Shown here in pieces: positions 1 to 8,206 of a stretch of DNA of 64,000 bases. Under the pieces are notes generated by a model, which saw nothing but the letters and a program-made list of their open reading frames with translations, had not been told where the DNA came from and made no database searches. The DNA is from Tolypothrix brevis GSE-NOS-MK-07-07A. GTDB taxonomy: Bacteria > Cyanobacteriota > Cyanobacteriia > Cyanobacteriales > Nostocaceae. The stretch's first letter is position 1. Every line of letters starts with the position of its first letter. The position numbers and the translations under genes are program-made. Location of the stretch: contig JAHHIJ010000014.1 in assembly GCA_019358985.1 (NCBI GenBank), forward strand, positions 1 to 64,000, written 5' to 3'.

Positions 1-1
1 T

Positions 2-178
2 GTTGGTCATAAGTTCAAGCGTCTTAGATACAAGGTAAGACAAGGCATGGAAAAACTCAGAACCAGAATTAAGAACCTGCGCTCTGAGTGCCACAAACAA
101 GTCGGGTCATACCTGGCGAAAAATTACTCTGTCTTAAAAAAAATACTGAATACCGTAAAGACAGCATTCGAGTTGTAG
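2..178 (+). pseudogene. TnpB fragment (IS200/IS605-type), truncated at the window edge
   Basis: An open frame runs in from the window edge and stops at the TAG at 176-178, giving 58 residues. It contains a basic stretch with MEKLRTRIKNLRSECHKQVG, resembling the helical segment of IS605-family TnpB proteins just before the RuvC-II glutamate, where the usual pattern is R-x-R-I-K-N-L with a following H-K. The frame then degenerates (NYSVLKKILNTVKTAFEL) instead of continuing to the catalytic and zinc-ribbon region. It is therefore probably the remnant of a decayed tnpB, although the part before the window is not visible. An unrelated short basic protein cannot be excluded. Confidence 0.45.
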
Positions 179-197
179 TCACTCGTTTGCTAGCATT

Positions 198-217
198 TGG
201 CAGTGCTACGTCTTTAC
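198..217. repeat. Half copy of the AGCACTGCT-type palindromic core
   Basis: The stretch reads GGCAGTGCTACGTCTTTAC and matches the right half of the palindromic core found intact at 52302-52330. The left arm is degenerate. Confidence 0.4.
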
Positions 218-294
218 ATACCATTTTTTACCACCAATTCCTTAATACCAACTGTATTGGTTTATTGCTAATAATTCATATCTGGTAAATAAAA

Positions 295-1506
295 ATGCTA
301 ATCAATAAAGTAAGTAAAACATCAAAAAACGGTGTTAATTTTCACAAAAAAACTCAGCATGTTTTCGTATTCTTAGAAATTTTTGAACGCGAAGGTGGAA
401 TTCAATCATATGTAAAGGATATTTTTCGAGCTTATGCCGGATTGAAAGAAACCTATCACGCGGAAGTATTTTTGTTGCGAGACGGTTCTGGCTGCTCAAA
501 TCCTTTTAAGTCTGAGCATTTAAAATTTCATTACTTTAAAACTGAGTCTCCTCAGGTGGGACGAATGAGAATGGCAACAGCATTGCTGAAGCATCTGCTG
601 CGACAGCGACCAGAGCAGGTTTTCTGCGGTCATATTAACCTCGCACCATTGGTAGGTATATTGTGCCAACCTCTAGGAATTCCCTACACAGTGATGATTC
701 ATGGCAAAGAGGTTTGGCAGCCATTACCAGCCGCGACAAAATCCAGCCTGCAAAAAGCAGCACGCATTTGGACGGTCAGCCGCTACACTTGTCAAGTTGC
801 CTGTGCTGTCAACAACCTTAATCCTGCTAATGTAGAAATATTACCTTGTGCGGTGAATGGTGATTACTTTACTCCAGGAGCCAAGCCGACTGCGTTGTTA
901 GAGCGCTATGGTTTAACTGATGCCAAGGTCTTAATTACTGTAGCGCGGTTGTGGTCGGGAGATATTTATAAAGGTGTGGATATAACGATTCAGGCGTTAC
1001 CCCAAATAGCTCGTGTTTTCCCACAAGTAAAATATTTGGTAATTGGTCGTGGCGACGATCAACCCAGACTAGCACAGCTAGCCAAAGATTTAGGCGTTGC
1101 ACAGCAAGTTATCTTTGCTGGGTTCGTGCCTACAGAAGAACTGGTAGCACACTACCGTCTCGCTGATGCTTACATTATGCCTTCCCAAGAAGGCTTTGGC
1201 ATTGTCTATTTAGAGGCGATGGCTTGTGGAGTGCCGGTGCTATCAGGTGATGATGATGGCTCTGCTGACCCCTTACAAGATGGTAAACTAGGATGGCGAG
1301 TACCCCACCGCGATCGCGATGCAGTGGCGGCGGCTTGTTTAGAAATTCTCAAAGGTGATGACCAGCGTTGTGATGGCGAGTGGTTGCGAGAAAAAGCGAT
1401 CGCTATATTTGGTATCGAAGCCTTCCAACAGCGGTTGCAGCAACTTTCATCAAGAGTCAAGAGTCAAGGGTCAAAAGTCAAGGGTCAAAAGTCAAGGATC
1501 TATTAA
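295..1506 (+). CDS. Glycosyltransferase family 4 (GT-B fold)
   Basis: A 403-residue glycosyltransferase of the GT4 type, expected to transfer a sugar from a nucleotide donor during polysaccharide or glycolipid synthesis at the cytoplasmic face. The N-terminal half has EREGGIQSYVKDIFRAY, the glycine-rich acceptor-side loop of GT4 enzymes. The C-terminal half has the donor-site EX7E motif (EGFGIVYLE, about residues 299-307) followed by AMACGVPVLSGDDDGSAD. The ATG at 295 is the only reasonable start, because the next methionine lies inside the fold. The last roughly 20 residues (SSRVKSQGSKVKGQKSRIY) are encoded by a GTCAA-type short tandem repeat that has run into the reading frame, so the natural C-terminus was probably near residue 384. 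Substrate is unknown. No co-directional polysaccharide operon is visible downstream. Confidence 0.85.
   Translation: MLINKVSKTSKNGVNFHKKTQHVFVFLEIFEREGGIQSYVKDIFRAYAGLKETYHAEVFLLRDGSGCSNPFKSEHLKFHYFKTESPQVGRMRMATALLKHLLRQRPEQVFCGHINLAPLVGILCQPLGIPYTVMIHGKEVWQPLPAATKSSLQKAARIWTVSRYTCQVACAVNNLNPANVEILPCAVNGDYFTPGAKPTALLERYGLTDAKVLITVARLWSGDIYKGVDITIQALPQIARVFPQVKYLVIGRGDDQPRLAQLAKDLGVAQQVIFAGFVPTEELVAHYRLADAYIMPSQEGFGIVYLEAMACGVPVLSGDDDGSADPLQDGKLGWRVPHRDRDAVAAACLEILKGDDQRCDGEWLREKAIAIFGIEAFQQRLQQLSSRVKSQGSKVKGQKSRIY
1451..1498. repeat. Short tandem repeat (GTCAAGAGTCAAGGGTCAAAA type)
   Basis: Degenerate tandem copies of GTCAAAAGTCAAGG cover the last codons of the glycosyltransferase gene. Such GTCAAAAGT arrays are common between cyanobacterial genes. 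Here they supply the C-terminal codons. Confidence 0.7.
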
Positions 1507-1983
1507 TTTTGGATTTGGGACGACTATATTGTAAAGTCGCTATCCTAGAAGAAGAGGCAAACTAAATAGTCCAATATTTTATCAAGCCTTCTTAAAGTTG
1601 AGCAGTTTAAGTAATTTTTTCGGAACTTGTATTCTGCTGTTTGTATGTGTAGAATGTAAAATAATGCCAAAAACCAAGGCTAAAACAATCTGGTTAGTAA
1701 ACCGCAGATCATTCTTGACTAGCAAGCCTGTAAAAAGGTAAACCGAGAGTCCACGGTTTGTTAAATTTGCTGAAATGAATGAACAATGGCTAAAAGCTTC
1801 AAAAAAAATTGCTTGGATAAAAAAATAGGGTGGGCTACACCCGAATTTATGCTTGTGGACAAGAAGGAGCCGACTCCCTTGGTTGAAGCAAGAAGCAGAC
1901 CCTCTAAAGGAAACTTTAGTTGAATGGCTAGCTTTAAAGAAGTTTGGTCAAGTTTTGTATAGCAGCAGGACAACATTTAAAAA
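1507..1983. other. Intergenic, no gene recognised
   Basis: About 480 bases hold no gene I can support. Short frames on both strands lack recognisable motifs. The second half (about 1785-1980) has fewer stops and could be a decayed coding remnant, but I could not assign it. Confidence 0.5.
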
Positions 1984-2355
1984 ATGAGCCTTAAATCCTT
2001 ACAGTTAAATCTTTTAAATCTCCGCCCTTGGCTGACTGTAGTCGCAGTTATCTGGTTGCTGGGGTCATTGGGCTTGGGCTGGTTGGTTAATTCGCTGCTA
2101 ATTATTTTTGGGCTGCTATTCTTAGCACCCGTTTTAGCTTTCTTTGGGTTTCGCTGGTGGTTGCAACGCAACTTGGTTAATGACCAGTGTCCCGTTTGTG
2201 CGTATGAATTTAGCGGGTTAAATAATACTCCCTTGCAGTGTCCTAACTGTGGAGAGCAATTACTGGTGCAACAAGGTCATTTTCGGCGTTTCACACCAGA
2301 AGGGACAATTGATGTTACCGCAGTGGAAGTGCCAGCCCAATCAATGGAAGATTAG
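1984..2355 (+). CDS. Small membrane protein with C-terminal zinc ribbon
   Basis: A 123-residue protein with two hydrophobic segments (about residues 16-36 and 38-58) followed by a four-cysteine knuckle pair, CPVCAYEF and CPNCGEQ (about residues 71-92), typical of a rubredoxin-like or zinc-ribbon fold. The C-terminal tail (GHFRRFTPEGTIDVTAVEV) is polar. Two-helix anchor plus cytoplasmic zinc ribbon is a layout I associate with conserved cyanobacterial hypothetical proteins. I infer a membrane-tethered metal-binding role, with no more specific function. The ATG follows an A-rich stretch without a strong Shine-Dalgarno sequence. Confidence 0.8.
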   Translation: MSLKSLQLNLLNLRPWLTVVAVIWLLGSLGLGWLVNSLLIIFGLLFLAPVLAFFGFRWWLQRNLVNDQCPVCAYEFSGLNNTPLQCPNCGEQLLVQQGHFRRFTPEGTIDVTAVEVPAQSMED

Positions 2356-2392
2356 TCATGCATCGGCTTAGTGTAAAATGAATGATTTTTGA

Positions 2393-2824
2393 CTACTTCT
2401 TTTGTTGCGAAAATGAAAGGCTATAGTTATACTGTCGTTGGGATAGCTCACCGACATATATTGAGTAATTCCCTTTTTCCCAGTAACCAGAAATTTCTGG
2501 CTTGCCTCCAGAGTAACTATCCGCTAAAACACAAAAGCGCCCTCCAGGACCGTCTATCAACAGTGTCGGCTTTCCAGGGCTTTCAACTGTTAATCGCAAG
2601 TAAGGTAGTGGATCTGTAATCTGGATAACTTGATTAGGTGTAGCGGCAATGTTACCGCAATTGCTTTTGTTTTCTCCCCCTGACTTGCCATTGACAATCA
2701 GTGGTTCGGGTTGGGAATTGGGCTTGATTACTAAAAGTGGTGCTTCCGCCAAAGTAACATTGGTAAAAACCAAACCCATCGCCAATACTACGGGAACAAC
2801 CGTAAATAGCTTAAGCGTCTTCAT
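2393..2824 (-). CDS. Secreted hypothetical protein
   Basis: A 143-residue protein with a clear Sec signal peptide (MKTLKLF, then the hydrophobic run TVVPVVLAMGLVFTNVT, with cleavage likely after LAEA). The mature part has two cysteines (SNCGN and GRFCVL), which could form a disulfide outside the cytoplasm, and a beta-rich sequence with GYWEKGNYSIYVGEL. This pattern resembles small pre-peptidase-type or beta-sandwich domains that describe a property as GNYSIYVG, but I cannot name the family. It converges with the upstream zinc-ribbon gene, 37 bases apart. Confidence 0.75.
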   Translation of the reverse strand: MKTLKLFTVVPVVLAMGLVFTNVTLAEAPLLVIKPNSQPEPLIVNGKSGGENKSNCGNIAATPNQVIQITDPLPYLRLTVESPGKPTLLIDGPGGRFCVLADSYSGGKPEISGYWEKGNYSIYVGELSQRQYNYSLSFSQQKK

Positions 2825-2961
2825 CTGCTAGTGCCCCCGATTTATATAGCGATATTGATATACATAGCTTCAGTTGGTAGACGCTGGCAATTGATTTTTT
2901 GTTTCTAAGTGTGACGGATAATTTTTTCTTGACGAAATAAATCACAAAAACATCGTCGAAC

Positions 2962-3023
2962 GGCACGTAAGCCCTTTGGCTTTAGACAGGGGAGGAAGTG
3001 CCAACGGTGGTTAAAACCACCGT
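2962..3023. repeat. Hairpins upstream of tnpB, probable IS left-end structures
   Basis: Two structures precede tnpB. One spans 2962-3002, with outer arms GGCAC/GTGCC and an inner AAGCC/GGCTT stem. The second at 3004-3023 is a perfect ACGGTGGTT/AACCACCGT hairpin with an AA loop. Subterminal hairpins are how IS200/IS605 elements mark their ends, so I read these as the left-end region. The exact boundary was not determined. Confidence 0.5.
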
Positions 3024-3071
3024 CAATATTCAACCATGATGTGGATCTTCTATTAACACACGGTCAATACA

Positions 3072-4364
3072 ATGTCTTATGGTTGTCAACAGATTTTAAT
3101 TAGTCCCGATAAAGAGCTAAAAGCATTACTTGAGTTTGTTTGTGCCGAGGCTAACAACTTAATCAATTGCGGAATTTATTATTCTCGACAGTTCTATTTC
3201 AAAACAGGCAAGTTTCCGAGCAAAGTCGATTTGCATAAGCAATTAGGGACTATTCAGCAAAACAAACATTATCAAGCTTTGTATTCTGATACAGCACAGC
3301 AGATTTTAACTGGTGTTGCAGAGTCTTTTAAGTCTTTTGTTGGGTTATTGAAAGGTATCAAAAAAGGTACTGTTACCCAAAAACCAAGATTACCGGATTA
3401 TCGTAAGTCTGGGGGAATGGCATTTGCAACTTTTACAGGACGCTCTATTAAGTTAAAAGATGGTATGCTGCGTTTCCCTTTAGGAAGTTTAGTAAAAACT
3501 TGGTTTGGCATTGATGCATTCTATTTACCTATGCCCTCTAATCTAGATTTCAAAGCTATTCGAGAAATCAGGATACTACCAAGAAACCGCCAATTTTACG
3601 CTGAATTTGTTTACAGAATTGAATTATCGGTTGTTGAAGTTGATAAGTCTAAAGTATTGGGGATAGACCACGGTATCGATAACTGGTTAACTTGTGTGTC
3701 AAATATTGACACATCTTTTATAGTTGATGGATTGCATCTAAAATCTTTGAATCAATGGTACAACAAGACAATTGCCAAAATCAAAGAAGGAAAAGCTCAA
3801 GGGTTTTGGTCTAACCGACTTGCCGCAATTACAGAAAAGCGCAACCGTCAAATGCGTGACGCAGTTAATAAAGCTGCAAGAATTGTAATTAACCATTGTA
3901 TTAATAATAAGATTGGTTCAATTGTATTTGGTTGGAACACTGGACAGAAAGATAGTGCAAATATGGGAGGAAAAACGAATCAGAAATTTGTTCAAATTCC
4001 GACAGCCAAACTAAAAGACCGTATTGCTCAGTTATGCGAACAATACGGAATTGATTTTATTGAAACAGAAGAATCCTACACTTCTAAAATATCGTTCTTG
4101 GATAATGATGTTCTACCTACATTTGGTGCAAAACCCGAAGGGTGGAAAAGTAGTGGAACTAGAATAACCAGAGGTCAATTTAAGACATCAACCGGAATCA
4201 AAATAAATGCAGACTGTAATGGTGCAGTCAATATAATCAGAAAAGTAGCGGCAATATTTAAGTTTGACTTAAGTAAAGTCAGTAGTGGTGTTTTAAGTAC
4301 GCCAAAGAAAGTTCTCCTGTGGACTCTTCAGAAATCCCCGTCCATTTATGGCGGGGAAGCTTAA
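3072..4364 (+). CDS. tnpB: TnpB, IS1341-type RNA-guided nuclease homologue
   Basis: A 430-residue TnpB/OrfB protein of an element without a nearby tnpA (IS1341-type). RuvC-I is VLGIDHGIDN with Asp199. RuvC-III is the INADCNGAVNIIR segment with Asp381. Where typical TnpB has an I-x-I/V-E-D-L RuvC-II motif, this one has SIVFGWNTGQKD without glutamate. The candidate acid is in IETEESYTSK, a segment conserved in this subgroup. The four-cysteine zinc knuckle is missing as well; the region reads ESYTSKISFLDNDVLPTFGA. TnpB proteins are known to be programmed by a right-end omega RNA, and this one ends in the expected right-end hairpin. Whether this protein is active is not decided by sequence. Confidence 0.9.
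   Translation: MSYGCQQILISPDKELKALLEFVCAEANNLINCGIYYSRQFYFKTGKFPSKVDLHKQLGTIQQNKHYQALYSDTAQQILTGVAESFKSFVGLLKGIKKGTVTQKPRLPDYRKSGGMAFATFTGRSIKLKDGMLRFPLGSLVKTWFGIDAFYLPMPSNLDFKAIREIRILPRNRQFYAEFVYRIELSVVEVDKSKVLGIDHGIDNWLTCVSNIDTSFIVDGLHLKSLNQWYNKTIAKIKEGKAQGFWSNRLAAITEKRNRQMRDAVNKAARIVINHCINNKIGSIVFGWNTGQKDSANMGGKTNQKFVQIPTAKLKDRIAQLCEQYGIDFIETEESYTSKISFLDNDVLPTFGAKPEGWKSSGTRITRGQFKTSTGIKINADCNGAVNIIRKVAAIFKFDLSKVSSGVLSTPKKVLLWTLQKSPSIYGGEA
4335..4357 (+). ncRNA. Right-end hairpin, probable 3' part of an omega RNA
   Basis: Arms TCCCC and GGGGA, with inner CCA/TGG pairing, form a hairpin inside the last codons of tnpB. Right-end hairpins overlapping the tnpB 3' end are the known 3' scaffold of omega RNAs, with the guide taken from DNA beyond the element. 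The right boundary, and so the guide, is not certain here. Confidence 0.5.
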
Positions 4365-4391
4365 AAGTATCCTGGCTAAGGTAAAAAATTT

Positions 4392-4742
4392 ATGAATCCT
4401 CAAAGAGAAGATGATTTGCATTCTAGGCTTCAACAACTAGAGGAAGAAATGAATTCCTCGTCTCCAAAAGTAGTTGTTGAGCAGCCACAAACGGAAAAAC
4501 AGACATCTAAATTCAATTTTCTCGCTTGGAAGCCGCACTTAGAGAGATTTAAAATCTGGTTCAAAAGCCTTTCAGGAATGGGAAAAATTGCTGTTGGTGG
4601 TGTAAGCGTTTTATTAGGTTTGGCGATGCTGCAAGCGGTTATCAAACTCGTTACGTCCGTTGTCAGTTTGGCAGTGTTGGCAGTGTTAGTGTATCTTGGA
4701 TACAAATTTTTTGTGTCCGGCAGCTTTCAACGCAAGCAATAG
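4392..4742 (+). CDS. Small coiled-coil/membrane hypothetical protein
   Basis: A 116-residue protein. Residues 1-25 are charged and heptad-like (LHSRLQQLEEEMNSS). Residues 55-75 (amphipathic FKIWFKSLSGMGKIAVGG) lead into a long hydrophobic region (LQAVIKLVTSVVSLAVLAVLVYLGYKFF) that would form one or two membrane helices, ending in a short basic tail. I do not recognise the family. It sits 58 bases before the RDD/pentapeptide gene on the same strand, so the two may be co-transcribed. The IS1341-type element ends about 30 bases upstream and may have replaced or displaced its original promoter. Confidence 0.7.
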   Translation: MNPQREDDLHSRLQQLEEEMNSSSPKVVVEQPQTEKQTSKFNFLAWKPHLERFKIWFKSLSGMGKIAVGGVSVLLGLAMLQAVIKLVTSVVSLAVLAVLVYLGYKFFVSGSFQRKQ

Positions 4743-4800
4743 TATTGTTGTCATCCACGATCAATAGTGGTGTGGAAATAAACTTAAAAGGAATTATGTA

Positions 4801-6924
4801 ATGACGATTCCAAGTGTGAGGAGAAGTAATCATCAAACCAGTCGTTCAAAAGAACCGGAAAAATCCAATTTTCTACCCTTGGGAACTAAGCGTATTGCCG
4901 CTTGGGTAGTCGAAATTACATTGGTTGTTAGCAGTGGGTTGATTCCCTTCGGTATGGGTGTATACGCGAATTCTCGAAGCGATCTAGATAGAGTACCACT
5001 CAACCCGGTGCTTGTAGTCACTGAAAGAGCGATCGCTCAACCCTTGGCTCTACCTGTTAGTTACGGAACACGAAATGTAGCATGGGCTACTAACTTTTTG
5101 TGGACAGTAGCTTTGCTAGCTCCCCTGACAGTCTCTGGCTGGCAATTATATTTACTGGCTAAAACCGGTAGCACCATTCCGAAAGGTTGGTTTGGCGTGC
5201 GGGTTGTGAACGAGAAAGGCGCACCTCCCGGTTTCGGGGCAGTTTTGGTGCGAGAAGGAATTGGTCGTTGGACTGTGCCAATGTCCATCGCTTATCTGGT
5301 ATGGAGATACAGCTTATTATTTCCTCACTTAAGTGTTTTTACGGGATTAGTTGCTTTGCTCTGGTTGGCAGAAGGGATGGGTTTCCCGTCGAGGCAGGGT
5401 CCTAGACGGGCACTACACGATCGCTTGGCGGGTACTTACACCATAGATGCGACTCGTCCCTTTACCCCCCCTAATGAAAGTCAGCCTAGCTTGACACAAG
5501 ATGAGGAACAAGCGATCGCACTAGAATATGTCGATCAGCCTAACCTCTGGGGACGGATGCAGCAAAACCCCAGTCTGCCTTTATTTGGCATAGCACTTCT
5601 CTGCATGGCTGCCGTGTTAGGAACTTTAGTCGGTACTCAAGTTTACATCCAAACTCAGGAAAGCAAGCGCGAAGCCGATCAAGGTAAAAGACAACAGTTT
5701 CTCGCACTGGAAAAACAGTTAACTCCCAACTCCACCGCAACGGACTCCGAACGCCGAAGTGCAATTTTGGCAATGGGTACTCTAAATAACCCCCAGGGGA
5801 TGAAATTTTTGGTGAGTCTGTTAGCTGAAGAGACCAATCCTATTTTACTTGATACGATTCAACAAGCGTTGATAAATATCGGTCCCGAAGCCATCCCCGA
5901 TTTAAAACGCATGAATCAGTTTCTCGCTGGTGAGATGAATGCTAACAGCAACTCGCCCCAAAATAGAGAAATGCGACAAACAAAGTTACATATCAATCAG
6001 CGAGCGATTAACAAGATTTTAGCTGTTAACAGCAGTCGAATCGACAGCCTCGATCTGAGTCGCACTCAATTGGGACAAAGCGTCACTGGCAATAATTCCA
6101 ACTTCAACTTGGTACTAAACAATGTTGATTTATCGGGAATTAATTTCAAATTCGCAAATCTAAATTCTGCCAGTTTTAAAAGTAGTCGTTTCCGGGGTGC
6201 AGGTGAAGATGGACGCTGGGATACATACGACGATTCAATTGCTGATTTAAGTGGCGCTCAAATCAAACAAGCCAATCTGAGCGATGCTAACCTCAGCCGC
6301 GTTTTGATGATCGGTACCGATTTGAGACGTGCTACCCTCAACAGAGCTAATTTATCTAATGGGCGTTTGGTTGGTGCTAAACTTGACAGCGCTCAATTAG
6401 TGGGAGCCGATCTGCGGGGTGCAGTTTTAGAAAATGCTAGCTTAACTGGGGCTGATTTGGGCGAAGCGAAATTAAACGAAGCCAATTTGTATGCTGCTAG
6501 TTTAAGTCGGGTGATTGCGATCGGCACGCAATTATCTTTTGCCAATTTAACTAAAACTAATTGGCAAGGATCGGATTTATCGGGAGCTTATTTGGATCGT
6601 GCCAATCTAAGCGATGCTAACTTAAGTGCGACTCGCCTGACTGGTGCTATATTGCGATCGGCTCAGATGAATAGGGTTAATTTGCGGAATGCCGACTTGA
6701 GTCTCGCAGATTTACGGGGAGCAAATCTGGCTGGTGCTGATTTTCAAGGGGCAATTCTTGCTCCTAGCAAACAAGATCCAGCAGATCAATTTGTGCGATC
6801 GCCCGCAATGGGGGCACAATCTGCTGTAGTACAAGGAGTTGATTTTACTCAAGTTAAAAATTTAGATCCTAAGCAACTGGCTTACATTTGTACTCAAGGT
6901 GGCATTCATCCTCGTTGCCCTTAG
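4801..6924 (+). CDS. RDD-family membrane protein with HEAT-like and pentapeptide-repeat domains
   Basis: A 707-residue fusion. Residues about 25-210 form an RDD-type membrane domain with several hydrophobic segments and the motif TIPKGWFGVRVV. A further membrane helix lies near 260-283 (LFGIALLCMAAVLGTLVGTQ). Residues about 318-373 look like a single HEAT/PBS-lyase-type repeat (RRSAILAMGTLNNPQGMKFL). From about 440 to 665 the protein is a pentapeptide-repeat beta-helix (repeated A-[DN]-L-x-x, for example ANLSDANLSRV), interrupted once by GAGEDGRWDTYDDS. The C-terminus has two cysteines (YICTQGGIHPRCP). RDD domains are linked to ion exchange or membrane anchoring in some bacteria. The role of this fusion is unknown. 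A strong hairpin follows the stop. Confidence 0.85.
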   Translation: MTIPSVRRSNHQTSRSKEPEKSNFLPLGTKRIAAWVVEITLVVSSGLIPFGMGVYANSRSDLDRVPLNPVLVVTERAIAQPLALPVSYGTRNVAWATNFLWTVALLAPLTVSGWQLYLLAKTGSTIPKGWFGVRVVNEKGAPPGFGAVLVREGIGRWTVPMSIAYLVWRYSLLFPHLSVFTGLVALLWLAEGMGFPSRQGPRRALHDRLAGTYTIDATRPFTPPNESQPSLTQDEEQAIALEYVDQPNLWGRMQQNPSLPLFGIALLCMAAVLGTLVGTQVYIQTQESKREADQGKRQQFLALEKQLTPNSTATDSERRSAILAMGTLNNPQGMKFLVSLLAEETNPILLDTIQQALINIGPEAIPDLKRMNQFLAGEMNANSNSPQNREMRQTKLHINQRAINKILAVNSSRIDSLDLSRTQLGQSVTGNNSNFNLVLNNVDLSGINFKFANLNSASFKSSRFRGAGEDGRWDTYDDSIADLSGAQIKQANLSDANLSRVLMIGTDLRRATLNRANLSNGRLVGAKLDSAQLVGADLRGAVLENASLTGADLGEAKLNEANLYAASLSRVIAIGTQLSFANLTKTNWQGSDLSGAYLDRANLSDANLSATRLTGAILRSAQMNRVNLRNADLSLADLRGANLAGADFQGAILAPSKQDPADQFVRSPAMGAQSAVVQGVDFTQVKNLDPKQLAYICTQGGIHPRCP

Positions 6925-6949
6925 GGGAGATAAGGAGATGGGGAGATGG

Positions 6950-6980
6950 GGGGACAAGGAAAATTATTCTCCTTGTCCCC
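6950..6980 (+). terminator. Rho-independent-type terminator after the RDD/pentapeptide gene
   Basis: An 11-bp perfect stem, GGGGACAAGGA with TCCTTGTCCCC, encloses a 9-base A/T-rich loop and is followed by TCTTTG. It lies 26 bases after the stop codon. The T tract is short, so termination strength is uncertain. Confidence 0.65.
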
Positions 6981-7085
6981 TCTTTGCCGGCAAATTTCCT
7001 ACATTTTGTCAAATACTATAAACAAACGTGCCAATTTTTGCCAATATAATATTATTTCCCAAAAAATCACTGGGCAATAATCGGC

Positions 7086-7820
7086 ATGAGTGAAAAATCC
7101 ATAGAAAGCGGCGGTAAGGCTTTTCTCGCTATACTTTTGCCAATCTGTTTTTTAATTATTTTCCTGGTTTCCACCTGGCGAGTTTTGCTGGGTGTTATTT
7201 TGCTGATAGCTGGTTTTAATCTTTGGCAGCGCTATAAATGGCAAAAGTGGTGTGAAGAAGTTAACCCGATTTTCAACAAAATGATTCGGGAAAGCCAGGG
7301 CAGAATTACGCCAATAGATTTGGCAATAAAGGGCAACTTTTCTGGGCAAACGGCAAAACGTTATTTAGATACTAAAGCCACGGAATTTGGCGCTAGCATC
7401 CTGAATGAAGACAGCAGTCCGGTCTATCATTTCATCACTGGTAGCATTCTCGGCAGCATACTTGATAGTAGTGAGCCAATTAAAGAACTTGCATCTTTAC
7501 CTGTTGCCATTAATACACAATTACTAGCAGCACCGTTACCTGAGGTACAAAACGAAAAAGTAGAAGCTGAAGCTGAATCATTAACACAAACAACAACAGA
7601 GGAAGTCAAAAACCCTTTGGAAAAACAATTGGTTTTTGGCTCTCTCATCCAATCAGAACTGGCTAAACGGCTAAAGGTTTATTCCAGCACGGTATATAAG
7701 CGACGAAACGATCCAGATTTTTCTGAGTGGAGTCGTAGTAGAGATCCTGATGGGATTGCTTGGAGTTTTTCCCGGACAAATAAGGAGTTTTTCCCGTTGG
7801 AGGAAGAAAGCAAAAGTTAA
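7086..7820 (+). CDS. Hypothetical membrane protein with C-terminal HTH-like segment
   Basis: A 244-residue protein. Residues 12-47 form two close hydrophobic helices (LAILLPICFLIIFLVS and VLLGVILLIAGFNLW), then a charged region to about residue 115. A middle stretch rich in glutamate (VEAEAESLTQTTTEEVK) acts as a linker. The C-terminal part (QSELAKRLKVYSSTVYKRRN, then DPDGIAWSFS) reads like a helix-turn-helix-like segment. The family is not recognised. An anchor-linker-C-terminal-domain layout suggests a membrane-bound adaptor, but this is inference only. The gene is monocistronic, between the terminator at 6950 and repeats. Confidence 0.75.
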   Translation: MSEKSIESGGKAFLAILLPICFLIIFLVSTWRVLLGVILLIAGFNLWQRYKWQKWCEEVNPIFNKMIRESQGRITPIDLAIKGNFSGQTAKRYLDTKATEFGASILNEDSSPVYHFITGSILGSILDSSEPIKELASLPVAINTQLLAAPLPEVQNEKVEAEAESLTQTTTEEVKNPLEKQLVFGSLIQSELAKRLKVYSSTVYKRRNDPDFSEWSRSRDPDGIAWSFSRTNKEFFPLEEESKS

Positions 7821-7905
7821 AAGTTAGAACTTATACCAATTCTGAATTTTCCCGTTAAGTCTGTCTAGCAAGCTACAGCACCCTATCGCTCTAATCGAAT
7901 ACATA

Positions 7906-7932
7906 TAGAGACGTAGCAGTGCTACGTCTCTA
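7906..7932. repeat. AGCAGTGCT-type palindromic core in a family C-like context
   Basis: A near-perfect palindrome with arms TAGAGACGTAGCA and TGCTACGTCTCTA. The following bases (GGGGTTTTACGCATGTACCT, 7943-7962) match the end of the family C repeats at 25775-25859 and 43583. It lies between the 244-residue protein gene and the response regulator gene. Confidence 0.75.
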
Positions 7933-8024
7933 CAAGGAGAGGGGTTTTACGCATGTACCTCATTTACCTGAAATCTGCTATATCAACCTTACTGGAGCTT
8001 TTTTTACTTTCACTCGCATCCTCT

Positions 8025-8206
8025 AAGCTCGACTTTATTCATTTTCTAGCAACGCGATCGCTTTGCTGAAACCTTTGTCTGGCGGTAGTTTTAATTTTTC
8101 GATTTCACCATAAAACAGTGAGATGGAAAAAGTTTTTGCCAAAAAGCTAGGGTTTTGTCCAACAAGAAGGATAACAAAGTTCTTAATTTTGGATAAAGTC
8201 GAGTTT
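8025..8206. repeat. 17-bp imperfect inverted repeats flanking about 150 bp
   Basis: AAGCTCGACTTTATTCA at 8025-8041 is the near reverse complement of TGGATAAAGTCGAGTTT at 8190-8206, with about two mismatches. The right copy overlaps the stop codon of the response regulator gene. Between them lies a 67-residue minus-strand frame (8035-8238) of unknown meaning. It could be a small MITE or a decayed gene. Confidence 0.4.

Noticed and set aside
2-178. A complete small gene
   Set aside because: The frame has no internal start that gives a sensible protein and resembles a mid-segment of TnpB, so I list it as a fragment.
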